Below are positions 19,160-30,116 of a DNA stretch of 64,000 nt, one piece after another. Position numbers and translations under genes: made by a program. Positions within the stretch are counted from its first letter, which is position 1; the number at the start of each line of letters is the position of its first letter. Where the stretch lies: assembly GCF_014284255.1 (NCBI RefSeq), contig NZ_JACOFV010000003.1:62001-126000 (forward strand). Direction: 5' to 3'. This DNA comes from Cognatundibacterium jejuense (lineage in GTDB: Bacteria; Pseudomonadota; Gammaproteobacteria; Burkholderiales; Burkholderiaceae_D). Under the pieces are notes generated by a model. That model did not search any database. It saw only the letters and a program-made list of their open reading frames with translations, and was not told the origin of the DNA.

Positions 19160-19190
19160 AAAAAGGCTCTGCCATTGGTAGAGCCTTTTT
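19160..19190 (+). terminator. rho-independent terminator after rpmA
   Basis: A perfect 11-bp stem (AAAAAGGCTCT / AGAGCCTTTTT) with a 9-nt loop ends in five T residues. It closes the rplU-rpmA operon. Confidence 0.9.
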
Positions 19191-19289
19191 AGTTTCGAGA
19201 GATCCTGTATAAATCGGTTGTTCTCCCATTTCTGTATGCAGACGCGTACATAATTAAACTTTGCATTTGCTGTTGCCTTACTAAAATAG

Positions 19290-20498
<1,209 letters not shown>

Positions 20499-20517
20499 AG
20501 TTTTACTTAATTCAAAG

Positions 20518-20552
20518 AAAAACCTGATGGTAATGCTATCAGGTTTTTTTTC
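20518..20552 (+). terminator. rho-independent terminator after obgE
   Basis: Arms AAACCTGAT / ATCAGGTTT enclose a 9-nt loop and are followed by eight T residues, 20 nt past the obgE stop. Confidence 0.9.
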
Positions 20553-20714
20553 GTCTGATTTTACGGAATAGTTAAAAGTGTTAATTTTAATAATAAATCG
20601 ATATTTTAGTGAATAAAAATTTAATATGTCTAAATTAAATTTAGAATATTCATCATCTATCAACATAAAGTATAATTTTAAGCTTTCTTGTTCTTACAAG
20701 GCCGTATCTTTACT

Positions 20715-21833
20715 ATGCATTCTGTCATCCAACAAGCCAAACGGCTGATTGTTAAAGTAGGTTCCTCTTTAGTCACCAATGATGGCAAAGGCTTAGATAG
20801 TCACGCCATACAAAAATGGGCTGCGCAAATCGCCGCTTTGCGTGCGATGGGCAAAGAAGTTGTATTAGTCAGTTCTGGTGCCATTGCTGAAGGGCGCCAG
20901 CGGCTTGGTTTTGATAAGCGTCCGACGGGCATTCACGAGTTGCAGGCATGTGCTGCAGTTGGCCAGATGGGCTTGGCGCAGATATATGAGACTAGCTTCA
21001 GAGCGCACGATATTGGCACTGCGCAAATTTTGTTGACCCATGCTGATCTGGCAGATCGGGAACGCTACCTGAACGCACGTTCGACTTTATTTACCCTTTT
21101 GCGTTTTGGCATCGTACCGATTATCAATGAGAACGATACTGTTGTTACAGATGAAATTAAGTTTGGTGATAACGACACGCTCGGAGCATTGGTCGCTAAT
21201 TTGATTGAAGCTGATGCTTTGATTATTTTGACTGACCAGCGCGGCTTATACACCGCTGATCCACGTAAAAATCCCGATGCACAATTTGTGCAAGAGGCGA
21301 AAGCGGGAGATATTGCTCTAGAGGCGATGGCGGGTGGTGCTGGTTCCAGCGTAGGCAGTGGCGGGATGCTGACAAAAATTCTGGCAGCTAAGCGTGGTGC
21401 AAAATCCGGCGCACATACAGTGATAGCGTGGGGGCGTGAAGAGGATGTTTTGCTGCGTCTTGCGCGTGGTGAGGCAATTGGTACTCAGTTGATTTCTGAG
21501 ATGGCACCACTTGCTGCCCGCAAACAATGGATGGCCGATCATTTACAAACAACGGGGAAAGTGAAACTCGATGCTGGTGCGGTACAAAAACTGATCATGG
21601 AAGGCAAGTCGCTATTACCGATTGGTGTGCTGGACGTGTTGGGAGAGTTCGGCCGTGGCGAGTTAATTACGTGCGTCGATGAAGCTGGACTTGCTATTGC
21701 CCGTGGGCTATCCAACTATAGCAGCGCTGACGCACGCAAAATTAAGCGTAAGCCATCCTCTGAAATCGAATCGATACTAGGATTTGTAGAAGAGCAAGAA
21801 TTGATTCATAGAGATAACATGGTCATTGTTTAA
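20715..21833 (+). CDS. proB: glutamate 5-kinase ProB
   Basis: ProB phosphorylates glutamate to gamma-glutamyl phosphate, the committed and proline-inhibited first step of proline synthesis. An amino-acid kinase domain ([13 protein letters not shown] near residue 13, [18 protein letters not shown] near 140) is followed by a C-terminal PUA domain (about 275-360). The ATG at 20715 gives 372 residues; an upstream TTG at 20688 would add nine non-conserved residues. It follows the obgE terminator, and a shared terminator lies downstream. Confidence 0.97.
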   Translation: MHSVIQQAKRLIVKVGSSLVTNDGKGLDSHAIQKWAAQIAALRAMGKEVVLVSSGAIAEGRQRLGFDKRPTGIHELQACAAVGQMGLAQIYETSFRAHDIGTAQILLTHADLADRERYLNARSTLFTLLRFGIVPIINENDTVVTDEIKFGDNDTLGALVANLIEADALIILTDQRGLYTADPRKNPDAQFVQEAKAGDIALEAMAGGAGSSVGSGGMLTKILAAKRGAKSGAHTVIAWGREEDVLLRLARGEAIGTQLISEMAPLAARKQWMADHLQTTGKVKLDAGAVQKLIMEGKSLLPIGVLDVLGEFGRGELITCVDEAGLAIARGLSNYSSADARKIKRKPSSEIESILGFVEEQELIHRDNMVIV

Positions 21834-21877
21834 AAAGGATTCAATGACTCTAAACCTTGGGTAAAAATTCTGCACCT

Positions 21878-21919
21878 AAGAAAAAGAGGGATGCTCTGAT
21901 GCGCATCCCTCTTTTTCTT
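21878..21919. terminator. bidirectional terminator between proB and the CNP1-like gene
   Basis: A long near-perfect stem (AAGAAAAAGAGGGATGC / GCATCCCTCTTTTTCTT) encloses an 8-nt loop and has T-runs on both strands. It can end proB (plus) and the convergent minus-strand gene. Confidence 0.92.
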
Positions 21920-21947
21920 TATTCAAATTGCCGAAGTATTAAACTTT

Positions 21948-22508
21948 TTATTTACCGATAAAAGGCGAGCCTTTTCCCTGCAGGCGGCTCAATAAAAACG
22001 GCGCTTTTCCAGCAACCGTGGTGCCTTCACAAAAATATTCAGTAAATAAAATATGATGTTGTTTATTTGCACCAGTATTGAAGATTTTGTCCCACTGATT
22101 ACGTCGGGAGCGCGACCATGAACCATCACTACGACCGAAAGCAAATAGTTTATGTTCATAGGTTTCACAACGTATTGCTTCGTAGCTAATATTTTTGGCG
22201 CCCGCGTTACTTGTTGCGACTAGTGTGTAACGTATCGTCCCATCACCCGCCACACTGAGCGATAGTTTATCAATGGCAAATGATTGACTATCGCTCTTAT
22301 AAAAATTCACCAGATTTTCTGGTTTGGGAGCGGCGGGTAATTGCAGATCTACTTCTGCCCAGGCTTTTTCTGGCTCATCATCCGGTGGCGTAGTTTGTGT
22401 TGCTTGCCCGGCAAAGCTCAGGGATGAAACTGCCAATAAACTCAAGCTGACCAATACCGCGCGGCCCATCAATTGCTTTGTAGAACTAGGTGATGTGGAA
22501 TTGGGCAT
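21948..22508 (-). CDS. CNP1-like family protein, exported
   Basis: This 186-residue protein has an N-terminal signal peptide (hydrophobic AVLVSLSLLAVSSLSFAG, cleavage near residue 34) and a C-terminal domain of the CNP1-like family, known from Neisseria and Burkholderiales and without an assigned function. Two cysteines (in IRCETYEHK and EYFCEGTTV) may form a disulfide. It is 3 nt downstream of rppH on the same strand and probably cotranscribed, the usual arrangement in this order. Confidence 0.8.
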   Translation of the reverse strand: MPNSTSPSSTKQLMGRAVLVSLSLLAVSSLSFAGQATQTTPPDDEPEKAWAEVDLQLPAAPKPENLVNFYKSDSQSFAIDKLSLSVAGDGTIRYTLVATSNAGAKNISYEAIRCETYEHKLFAFGRSDGSWSRSRRNQWDKIFNTGANKQHHILFTEYFCEGTTVAGKAPFLLSRLQGKGSPFIGK

Positions 22509-22511
22509 AAA

Positions 22512-23087
22512 TTATTTATGTTCTTCCTGTTCAGTTTTTTGTGGCTCCCCAGCCTTATTTTCTAGCTTTGCAGGAGGACGTGTGTGGCGGTGGCGATTTC
22601 CACCAGAATTGTCATTCCGGTTGATGTAACGGGATAATTCTTGCAAGGCAAGTTGATACACGCCTCGCTTAAATTCAATCACCACATCTAACGGCACCCA
22701 ATACTCGTGCCATCGCCAAGCGTCAAATTCAGGGTGATTACTGGCACGTAAATTCACGTCGCAATCGCGACCTATCATACGTAACAAAAACCAAATTTGT
22801 TTTTGCCCGCGATAATGCCCACGAATTTCACGTTTGATAAAATGATCTGGAACCTCATAACGGAGCCAGTCACGGGTGCGGCCGATAATTTTGACATGCT
22901 CCGGAAGCAGCCCTGTTTCTTCTTCTAATTCACGAAACATCGCCTGCTCAGGAGACTCACCATACTTAATCCCGCCTTGTGGAAATTGCCACGAGTGCTC
23001 GCGCACACGCTTTCCCCACCAGACCTGATTGTTGGCGTTAAGCAAAATTATGCCAACGTTAGGGCGAAAGCCTTCACGATCTAGCAT
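22512..23087 (-). CDS. rppH: RNA pyrophosphohydrolase RppH
   Basis: RppH removes pyrophosphate from the 5' end of transcripts and so triggers RNase E decay. The Nudix box is complete ([20 protein letters not shown], then TGL). I use the ATG at 23085-23087 ([13 protein letters not shown]), the standard start, preceded by GAGG; an upstream TTG would add four residues. The product has 191 residues, with a basic, disordered C-terminal tail ([18 protein letters not shown]). Confidence 0.95.
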   Translation of the reverse strand: MLDREGFRPNVGIILLNANNQVWWGKRVREHSWQFPQGGIKYGESPEQAMFRELEEETGLLPEHVKIIGRTRDWLRYEVPDHFIKREIRGHYRGQKQIWFLLRMIGRDCDVNLRASNHPEFDAWRWHEYWVPLDVVIEFKRGVYQLALQELSRYINRNDNSGGNRHRHTRPPAKLENKAGEPQKTEQEEHK

Positions 23088-23312
23088 ATCTAACCTCAAA
23101 ACTTTCTGTGGCTAAATGGCTTATCTCTGCAATTGGACGTGCTAAAAAGCGTCGTTACGTCAAAAAGTGAGCCCAATTTTCCGCGGGCGGCAGCCAGTTT
23201 GGCGAACAAATCGCGGTTTCCTTCATCAAATGTGCAAAGAGTGGGCGCATTAGCCAGCTAATCCTTTAAAATTGAGTTGATTATAACCTTCCATTTAAAA
23301 AGAATCACTGTC

Positions 23313-25046
23313 ATGCGAGCTACTCGATTTTTTATTTCTACACTTAAAGAAGCCCCTGCCGATGCCGAAGTCGTCAGCCATAAACTGATGATGCGTGCCG
23401 GCATGATCAAACGCCTTGGTTCTGGCATCTATAACTACATGCCGATGGGCTTGCGCGTGATTCGTAAAGTAGAAAATATTATCCGCGAAGAAATGAATCG
23501 TGCTGGAGCCATTGAAATGCTGATGCCTGTCGTCCAGCCTGCCGAATTATGGCAAGAAACCGGTCGCTGGGACAAAATGGGCCCTGAATTGATGCGCGTG
23601 AAAGACCGCCATGGCCGCGATTTCATTATTCAACCGACTTCCGAAGAAGCGATTACTGATGTTGTACGTTCCGATATTCGTTCGTATCGCCAGTTGCCAG
23701 TGAATTTTTACCACATCCAAACCAAATTCCGTGACGAACGTCGTCCGCGCTTTGGATTGATGCGTGGCCGCGAATTCACCATGAAAGATGCGTACTCTTT
23801 TGATCGTAACGTTGAAGGTCTGAAGCAATCGTATCAAATCATGTTTGATGCTTACACCCGGATTTTCCAGCGTTTTGGCTTGCAATTCCGTGCTGTAGCT
23901 GCGGATAACGGTGCGATCGGTGGCTCTGGATCGCATGAATTTCACGTCATTGCTGAGACTGGCGAAGATGCTTTAGTGTATTGCCCGACTTCCGACTACG
24001 CGGCCAATATGGAGGCCGCAGAAGCTTTGGCTCTGAGCACTGAACGTCCAGCAGCAAGTGCAGCCTTGACCAAAACAGCAACCCCAGGCAAAGCCAAGTG
24101 CGAAGATGTGGCTGAATTGTTGAGCATTCCTCTGCAAAACACCGTGAAATCTATCGTTTTGACGGTAGAAGACGAGGAAAAAGGCGAAGCTGGTAAACAA
24201 GTCTGGCTGTTGTTGTTGCGCGGCGACCATGAATTGAATGAAGTGAAGACTGCAAAGGTTCCGGGTCTGGCGAATCACCGCATGGCGACCGAAGCAGAGA
24301 TCGTTGAATGGTTTGGCACCAAGCCAGGCTATCTTGGTCCTATCAACACTAAGAAAGCAGTCCACATCGTTGCTGATCGTACCGTAGCGAATATGGCTGA
24401 CTTTGTCGTCGGTGCAAATGAAGCTGATTTCCATTTCACCGGTGCAAACTGGGGGCGCGATATTCCCGAAGGGCTTGTTGCTGATCTGCGTAATGTCGTT
24501 GATGGCGATCCTTCACCAGATGGGAAAGGCGTATTAGCGATTCAACGCGGTATCGAAGTTGGTCACGTATTCCAGTTAGGTACCCGCTATTCACAAGACA
24601 TGAAGGCCACCTTCCTGGATGAAAACGGCAAGCCACAATTATTACAAATGGGCTGCTACGGTATCGGCGTAACGCGTATTCTGGGTGCTGCTATTGAACA
24701 GAATTTCGACGATAAAGGCATCATCTGGCCAACCTCGATTGCGCCGTTCGAAGTAGTAATCTGCCCGATGGGAATGGACCGAAGCGATGCCGTTAAAACC
24801 GAGACAGAGAAGCTGTATCAAGCTTTGCTGGCCGCAGGCGTTGACGTAATTTTGGATGACCGTGGTGAGCGTCCTGGTGCGATGTTTGCTGATTGGGAGT
24901 TGATCGGCGTACCACATCGCATCGTTATCGGTGACCGTGGTCTCAAAGACGGCAAGCTGGAATACGTTGGCCGCCGAGATGCCGAGGCAACGATTGTTCC
25001 TGTCGAAGAGATGTTGGCATTTGTTAAAGCGAAACTGGCAACTTGA
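23313..25046 (+). CDS. proS: prolyl-tRNA synthetase ProS
   Basis: ProS charges tRNA-Pro. It is of the bacterial type: a class II catalytic core (motif 2 [17 protein letters not shown], motif 3 [10 protein letters not shown]) interrupted by the editing insertion domain (about residues 225-405), then an anticodon-binding domain. The ATG at 23313 starts [15 protein letters not shown], giving 577 residues. The longer reading (from 23277) adds 12 residues not seen in the family. It is divergent from rppH. Confidence 0.98.
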   Translation: MRATRFFISTLKEAPADAEVVSHKLMMRAGMIKRLGSGIYNYMPMGLRVIRKVENIIREEMNRAGAIEMLMPVVQPAELWQETGRWDKMGPELMRVKDRHGRDFIIQPTSEEAITDVVRSDIRSYRQLPVNFYHIQTKFRDERRPRFGLMRGREFTMKDAYSFDRNVEGLKQSYQIMFDAYTRIFQRFGLQFRAVAADNGAIGGSGSHEFHVIAETGEDALVYCPTSDYAANMEAAEALALSTERPAASAALTKTATPGKAKCEDVAELLSIPLQNTVKSIVLTVEDEEKGEAGKQVWLLLLRGDHELNEVKTAKVPGLANHRMATEAEIVEWFGTKPGYLGPINTKKAVHIVADRTVANMADFVVGANEADFHFTGANWGRDIPEGLVADLRNVVDGDPSPDGKGVLAIQRGIEVGHVFQLGTRYSQDMKATFLDENGKPQLLQMGCYGIGVTRILGAAIEQNFDDKGIIWPTSIAPFEVVICPMGMDRSDAVKTETEKLYQALLAAGVDVILDDRGERPGAMFADWELIGVPHRIVIGDRGLKDGKLEYVGRRDAEATIVPVEEMLAFVKAKLAT

Positions 25047-25190
25047 ACCTGTTTTTTTTGGCGATAAGTTAACCACTGCTTTAATTCAGGGTTGGAGTAT
25101 TTAAATATCCTTTTTGTTGTTGATAATTTTGTTGCTGATAAAAATATGATGAACAGCAAGGGGATTTTTCATCGACCGAGTTTAACAGGC

Positions 25191-25210
25191 GGCGCGGGTT
25201 TCACCCGCCC
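25191..25210. other. GC-rich hairpin upstream of the transglycosylase gene
   Basis: GGCGCGGG and ACCCGCCC form a stem with one mismatch in an otherwise AT-rich 268-nt spacer. No T-run follows. Purpose unknown. Confidence 0.35.
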
Positions 25211-25314
25211 GAGATTATCTTTCAAGCGCAGGCTGGATCTCCTGCTGTTTCAGGCTAAAGTTAAATTCAGATGATTGCAAAATACTCCTCCCTTCCTTTG
25301 GGAAATAATCAAAA

Positions 25315-25944
25315 GTGAAGTTGATCTCCACCCGTTTTTTTGCCCTCCTCATAAGCATATGTGCCGCGCTACTTGGTTTGGGGCTTTCCCCTCAGGCGAT
25401 GGCTGGTAACCAACTAGAAGAAGCAATGGCTGACTCGGTGCGTCTAGCGCTGTCAAAAGCTGTTTCTGATGCTAGTCCACCTAAACCCAGCTTCACTAAT
25501 ATTGATGAACGTATTAAATACCTGAACTGGTTGGGTGAAATGTCGGTACGTTTAAAACGTCGCATCCCCGATTATCAAACCCGTATAGAATTTCTCGAAA
25601 CGGTTTGGTACGAATCAAAACGTGCGGGTCTTGATCCGGCAATGGTATTGGGACTCATGCAAGTCGAATCGGGATTTCGTAAATACGCGACGTCTGTTGT
25701 TGGGGCGCGTGGCTATATGCAGGTTATGCCATTCTGGTCGCGCGTGATCGGCGATGGTAACGCCAAGATGCTATTTAAAATGCAAACTAATTTGCGTTAC
25801 GGATGCTCGATTTTGCGTATGTACATCGATATGGAAAAAGGTGATTTATACCTTGCTCTTGGTCGCTATAACGGCAGTCGTGGTAAACCCGAATACCCAA
25901 ATGCAGTGCTAGCTAACTGGAAGAACTGGGAATACAAAAAATGA
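25315..25944 (+). CDS. lytic transglycosylase, SLT family
   Basis: Lytic transglycosylases cleave peptidoglycan glycan strands non-hydrolytically in the periplasm. Residues 1-30 are a signal peptide (hydrophobic ALLISICAALLGLGLS, AMA-G cleavage site). The SLT domain has the catalytic glutamate in GLMQVESGFRKYA near residue 120, then GARGYMQVMPFW and ALGRYNGSRG. Translation starts at GTG 25315; no in-frame ATG lies upstream. The last four bases (ATGA) overlap the next gene's start, so the two products are translationally coupled. Confidence 0.9.
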   Translation: MKLISTRFFALLISICAALLGLGLSPQAMAGNQLEEAMADSVRLALSKAVSDASPPKPSFTNIDERIKYLNWLGEMSVRLKRRIPDYQTRIEFLETVWYESKRAGLDPAMVLGLMQVESGFRKYATSVVGARGYMQVMPFWSRVIGDGNAKMLFKMQTNLRYGCSILRMYIDMEKGDLYLALGRYNGSRGKPEYPNAVLANWKNWEYKK

Positions 25945-26624
25945 CAACAGCGACTGCCATAAGTCCATTTTCATCTGGTACCGAAAATAAATTATTGCAT
26001 TCACTGATTTTTATCCTGCTAGTCGCTGCGCATATGGCGATCATCAGCTTGATTCCCAAGTTTAATACTTATCTGCAGAGCCAAAAATCGTCACGCTCAA
26101 CCAGGTTGATCTGGTTGTTATCACCAACCAAGCCGACAATAACACCAGCGGCAGATAAGCCCCTTCCCGCCAAAGCGCGCTCAGCTCATATCGAGGCGCA
26201 GAGAAACGTGCTCACTAATCGAACTGTAGAGTCTGCTGCCAATATCGTCGCGCCATCAGAAACGATCACTGTTGAGTCTGTCGCCGAACCTGTTCCACGG
26301 ATGATTAATCGTGATGTCACGCAACTCGCCAAAGACATGGATAAAGATCTCAGAAAAGACTTTCCAAACCGGATTCCACAAGAGCTTATCGCCGCCAAAG
26401 GTTCGTTTGAAGCCTTTAAAAAAAATATCGCTGCCGCCGCTAAAAATCAGGAATTGATCTATCAAACCTATACGACTGCTGATGGGACATTAATCACCAA
26501 AGTGACCTCCGGCTTAGGTTCTTACTGTGTATCAGCCCCAAATTCCGCAGGGGGAGCAACCATCATCCAACGTGAGGGGCAGGGAATGCGTGTAATGACA
26601 TGCCCGGGTCAGATGAGCTTTTAA
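25941..26624 (+). CDS. membrane-anchored protein of unknown function
   Basis: I do not recognise this 227-residue protein. It has a single hydrophobic segment at about residues 20-40 (LIFILLVAAHMAIISLIP), then a proline/alanine-rich stretch (60-115). A charged helical segment follows (TQLAKDMDKDLRKDF, about 126-140), and a small C-terminal domain has two cysteines (SYCVSAP, MTCPGQ). This single-anchor, long-linker, periplasmic-domain layout resembles TonB-like or cell-wall-associated proteins, but no motif proves that. Its ATG overlaps the stop of the lytic transglycosylase gene, suggesting a shared cell-wall job. Confidence 0.7.
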   Translation: MTTATAISPFSSGTENKLLHSLIFILLVAAHMAIISLIPKFNTYLQSQKSSRSTRLIWLLSPTKPTITPAADKPLPAKARSAHIEAQRNVLTNRTVESAANIVAPSETITVESVAEPVPRMINRDVTQLAKDMDKDLRKDFPNRIPQELIAAKGSFEAFKKNIAAAAKNQELIYQTYTTADGTLITKVTSGLGSYCVSAPNSAGGATIIQREGQGMRVMTCPGQMSF

Positions 26625-26647
26625 ACGATTGTAAAGATGCTGCTTCA

Positions 26648-26688
26648 CCAAACAAAAATGCCCGCGCGATGCGGGCATTTTTGTTTGG
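26648..26688. terminator. bidirectional terminator between convergent genes
   Basis: A perfect 18-bp stem (CCAAACAAAAATGCCCGC and complement) with a 5-nt loop lies between the plus-strand membrane protein gene and the minus-strand SWIB gene. Confidence 0.9.
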
Positions 26689-26751
26689 GATGGGACACTA
26701 ACTACTTCCCTTTAAGTCTCCCAAAGCAACTTTAGTAACCGGAACTAAGAA

Positions 26752-27150
26752 TCAGGACAGGTGACCAGAAATGAGTTTAGTCATTTCGAACATGGAAACT
26801 TGCTTTTTGCCGTCGAAAACAGCTTTCAGTTTGTCATCCGCGTTGATGTTGCGTTTGTTTTCTGCATCTTGCAGATTGTGCTTCTTGATGTATTCCCATA
26901 CTTTTTTAGTGACTTCAGTACGTGGAATTGGTGCTGCACCGATCACTGCCGCCAAAGTTGGGGAGATAGTCATTGGTTTCATGAACGCTGCGTTTGGCTT
27001 GCGCTCTGCTGCTGGTTTAGCTGCTGCTTTTTTAGGCGCTGCTGCTTTTGCTGCTACTGGCTTTTTGGCCGCTGCGGCAGGTTTTGCTGCTGGCTTAGCT
27101 GCTGGTTTAGCGGCTGCTTTTGCTGCTGGTTTTTTTGGTGCTGTTGCCAT
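26752..27150 (-). CDS. SWIB/MDM2 domain protein with H1-like lysine/alanine tail
   Basis: The 132-residue product has an N-terminal low-complexity tail (residues 1-50, repeated KPAAK) like histone H1 tails, followed by a SWIB/MDM2 domain (about 53-130; PLTS-like MTISPTLAAVIG, then VWEYIKKHNLQDAENKRNI). The SWIB fold is best known from eukaryotic chromatin remodellers; Chlamydia and many proteobacteria also carry it, probably as a DNA-associated protein. GGAGG precedes the ATG at 27150. Its tail resembles the H1-like protein encoded at 49687-50679. Confidence 0.9.
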   Translation of the reverse strand: MATAPKKPAAKAAAKPAAKPAAKPAAAAKKPVAAKAAAPKKAAAKPAAERKPNAAFMKPMTISPTLAAVIGAAPIPRTEVTKKVWEYIKKHNLQDAENKRNINADDKLKAVFDGKKQVSMFEMTKLISGHLS

Positions 27151-27326
27151 AAATAGCCTCCTTCACAAATTTCGTGGACGGAGCTTTGATCATAGTTGAA
27201 AAGCTCCTGCATTGCGTCACTTTACGCACTGCTAATAGTGGTGCGCTTTTTACACTGATGCAAGTGTTTTTTGCAGCTTTTCGACGAAAATATGCAGGAA
27301 ATCGGGCTTCGTTGGATTTAAGTACG

Positions 27327-27366
27327 AAAAAAAGCCGTTTCAGAGCGTTTTCCCCTCTGAAACGGC
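27327..27366 (-). terminator. rho-independent terminator after ffh
   Basis: On the minus strand a perfect 12-bp stem (GCCGTTTCAGAG / CTCTGAAACGGC) with a 9-nt loop is followed by a run of T residues. It starts about 34 nt past the ffh stop. Confidence 0.9.
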
Positions 27367-27399
27367 AAATTTCTGTGATGTATTTTGTCGCTGAAAAAA

Positions 27400-28767
27400 T
27401 CAGCGCTTTCCAGGCATCATGCCCTTCATGCTGCGCAACATTTTCATCATGCCGCCACCGCGTAACTTTTTCATCATGCTCTGCATTTGTTCAAATTGCG
27501 CCAGCATGCGGTTGACTTCCTGAATCTGTACGCCCGCACCGGCCGCGATACGGCGCTTGCGCGAAGCTTTGATTAATTCAGGCTTGGCACGTTCCAAAGG
27601 GGTCATGGAATTGATCATGCCTTCCATGCGACGGACTTGTTTTTCGGCCTGATCCATATTGGCGCCAGCCGCTGCCTGTTGCATTTGTGCCGGCAACTTA
27701 TCCATCAAACCGGACAAGCCACCCATGTTTTTCATTTGCGACATCTGCATTTTGAAATCATTGAGGTCGAACTTGCCGCCGTCTTTGAGCTTATGCGCTA
27801 AATTCTGTGCTGCGGCAACGTCCATGCCTTTTTGCGCCGATTCGACCAAGGCCAGAATGTCGCCCATACCCAGGACGCGATTTGCCATGCGGGTCGCATC
27901 AAAGGACTCGAGACCATCGAGTTTTTCAGCAACTCCGACAAATTTGATTGGTTTGCCAGTGACGTGGCGCACGGATAGAGCCGCACCACCGCGTGAATCA
28001 CCATCGAGCTTGGTCAGTACTACACCAGTCAATGGCAGCGCATCGTTAAAGGCTTTGGCAGTGTTAACGGCATCCTGACCCAACATGGCATCAACCACAA
28101 ACAGCGTTTCAATTGGGTTGACTGCTGCATGAACCGCAGCGATTTCTTGCATCATCGCCTCGTCAATACCTAGACGACCAGCAGTATCGATAATTAAGAC
28201 ATCATGGTAATGCTTTTTTGCAAAATCTAAGGCTGCCAGCGCGATATCGACTGGCTTTTGATCTGGTGTGGATGGGAAAAAGTCAGCACCAACTTGTTCT
28301 GTCACAGTTTGCAACTGTGCAATCGCAGCGGGGCGATAAACGTCGGCGGAAACAGTAAGAACTTTTTTCTTTTTCTGTTCGCGTAAATATTTAGCTAATT
28401 TACCAACGGTCGTGGTTTTACCCGCACCTTGCAAGCCAGCCATCAAAATAATTGCAGGTGGTTGGCAAGCAAAACTGAGTTGCGATGCTTCTTCACCCAG
28501 ATCGGCACCCATTAAGGCTGCCAATTCTTTTTGTACGACACCTACCAGTGCTTGTCCTGGCGTTAAAGAGGAAATAACCTCTTCGCCCATGGCTTTTTCT
28601 TTAACACGGGCGATCAGTTCACGGACGGCTGGTAAGGCAACGTCGGCTTCCAGCAAGGCCATGCGCACTTCGCGCAGCATGTCAGCGGTATTAGATTCAG
28701 TCAGGCGGGCTTCGCCGCGCATGGTCTTGACGACTTTGGCGAGGCGTTGGGTAAGATTATCAAGCAT
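27400..28767 (-). CDS. ffh: signal recognition particle protein Ffh
   Basis: Ffh is the SRP54 GTPase that binds 4.5S RNA and hydrophobic signal sequences and delivers ribosomes to FtsY. The N domain is followed by the G domain (GLQGAGKTTTVGKLA near residue 105, DTAGRLGIDE, TKLDGDSRGG). The methionine-rich M domain ends with MMKMLRSMKGMMPG. The ATG at 28767 (MLDNLTQRLAKV) gives 455 residues; the open frame upstream to 28836 is not conserved. The gene usually next to it, ypjD, is 11.4 kb away here. Confidence 0.98.
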   Translation of the reverse strand: MLDNLTQRLAKVVKTMRGEARLTESNTADMLREVRMALLEADVALPAVRELIARVKEKAMGEEVISSLTPGQALVGVVQKELAALMGADLGEEASQLSFACQPPAIILMAGLQGAGKTTTVGKLAKYLREQKKKKVLTVSADVYRPAAIAQLQTVTEQVGADFFPSTPDQKPVDIALAALDFAKKHYHDVLIIDTAGRLGIDEAMMQEIAAVHAAVNPIETLFVVDAMLGQDAVNTAKAFNDALPLTGVVLTKLDGDSRGGAALSVRHVTGKPIKFVGVAEKLDGLESFDATRMANRVLGMGDILALVESAQKGMDVAAAQNLAHKLKDGGKFDLNDFKMQMSQMKNMGGLSGLMDKLPAQMQQAAAGANMDQAEKQVRRMEGMINSMTPLERAKPELIKASRKRRIAAGAGVQIQEVNRMLAQFEQMQSMMKKLRGGGMMKMLRSMKGMMPGKR

Positions 28768-29066
28768 AGCGAAGAATAGATTTTCTTTGAAAAATTGCAA
28801 TGATTGCCAAGCGAAGACGATGTAAAGCGATGTCATCAGCGTCTTATTCGATAGTGAATCGAATGAAATACCAGTCTATCGTCATCTGCTTATGCAAATT
28901 AATCTGGCATTTTACCTGATCAGCGTGATTTGCCGTCGCAATTCGCTTTGATAGACGGGCTTTTTGTAGAAGTATCAACTTTGTATGGAGTTCAGCTATC
29001 ATACTAAGACAGCAAAATAAGTCTGCAGAAATGCATGTGTACAAATAATTGAGACAGGAGATAGGC

Positions 29067-30044
29067 ATGTTTAGAAAAATATTGGTCAGCGCGTTGATGT
29101 TGGCTGGGATCACTAGTGTCGCATTGCAAGCGCAAGCACAAGAAGCAGTTCGCTTAGGAAATCTTAAATTTGCCCATTACGGTGCCGTGTCGTATATCAA
29201 AGAAATTGCACCGAAATGCGGTATCAAAGTCGACGAGCGAGTGTTTCCAAAAGGCCTCGATGCCATGCAGGCGGTAATTGCTGGTGAACTCGATGTTGCA
29301 GCCGTGTCCTCAGAAGCAGTCATCTCTGCGCGCGCCAGCGGCACGCCGATTTATTTGGTTGCAGGTTTTGCCAAAGGCGGAGTACGTTTGGTTGGACGTA
29401 GCGATTTGCCTTTGAAAACCGTGAAAGATTTGAAAGGCAAAAAAGTCGGCGTCACACGTGGTGGTATCCAGGATATTTTGCTGGCCGCCGAATTATCGCA
29501 AAACGGTCTGACATATTCAGATCAACCAGGAAAAGATGTACAAATTATTTACCTTGGCTTTCCGGATTTGAATCAGGCACTGATGGGGAAAAATATCGAT
29601 GCCATGATGCAATCTGAGCCATATTCGTCGCAAGCTCTGAGCAAAGGATTTGGTAAAGAAATTATCAAACCGTATGACACCGCAATCGGAGAACCGGTGC
29701 GGACGATGGTGATGACTGAAAAATTTTATAAAGAACATCGCCCAACCGCTGAAAAATTTATGCGCTGCTTTGTTGAGTCAACTAAAACCTTTATCGACAA
29801 TAAAGCACTGGCAGAAAAATATGTGCGTGAAAACATGTTCAAAGGTCAGGTCAATCATGAAGATTTTATTAATGCAATAGAAAATTCTCCTTACACCTAT
29901 GACATCACGGCTGAACATGTTCAGATCACCACTGATTTGATGCAAAAGTATGGCGTCGGAAAAATGGCGAAGCCACCAATTGCTAAAGATTGGGTAAAAA
30001 CCGATTTGTTAGAACAAGCAAAGAAAACACTGAACATTCAGTAA
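29067..30044 (+). CDS. ABC transporter substrate-binding protein (NMT1/SsuA type)
   Basis: This periplasmic binding protein of 325 residues has a signal peptide (LVSALMLAGITSVALQAQA, about residues 6-24). The body fits the SsuA/TauA/NMT1 group (GLDAMQAVIAGELDVAAVSS, then DLKGKKVGVTRGG). Ligands in this group include sulfonates, nitrate, bicarbonate and thiamine precursors; nothing in the sequence settles which. It leads a three-gene importer operon with the permease (73 nt downstream) and ATPase. The ATG at 29067 follows GGAG. Confidence 0.88.
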   Translation: MFRKILVSALMLAGITSVALQAQAQEAVRLGNLKFAHYGAVSYIKEIAPKCGIKVDERVFPKGLDAMQAVIAGELDVAAVSSEAVISARASGTPIYLVAGFAKGGVRLVGRSDLPLKTVKDLKGKKVGVTRGGIQDILLAAELSQNGLTYSDQPGKDVQIIYLGFPDLNQALMGKNIDAMMQSEPYSSQALSKGFGKEIIKPYDTAIGEPVRTMVMTEKFYKEHRPTAEKFMRCFVESTKTFIDNKALAEKYVRENMFKGQVNHEDFINAIENSPYTYDITAEHVQITTDLMQKYGVGKMAKPPIAKDWVKTDLLEQAKKTLNIQ

Positions 30045-30116
30045 TGCTGATGGTGACAAAAAGGCTGAAGGCAGGCGCATGTCTTTCTGCTTTTTTAATC
30101 AAGACAGGAAATTGAT

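Noticed and set aside
25092-25274. 60-codon frame upstream of the lytic transglycosylase gene
   Set aside because: Covers a GC-rich hairpin, has no ribosome-binding site and no motif.
26761-27199. Plus-strand frames opposite the SWIB gene
   Set aside because: Cysteine/phenylalanine- or alanine-rich mirrors of the KPAAK codons; the minus-strand SWIB gene has domain support and GGAGG.
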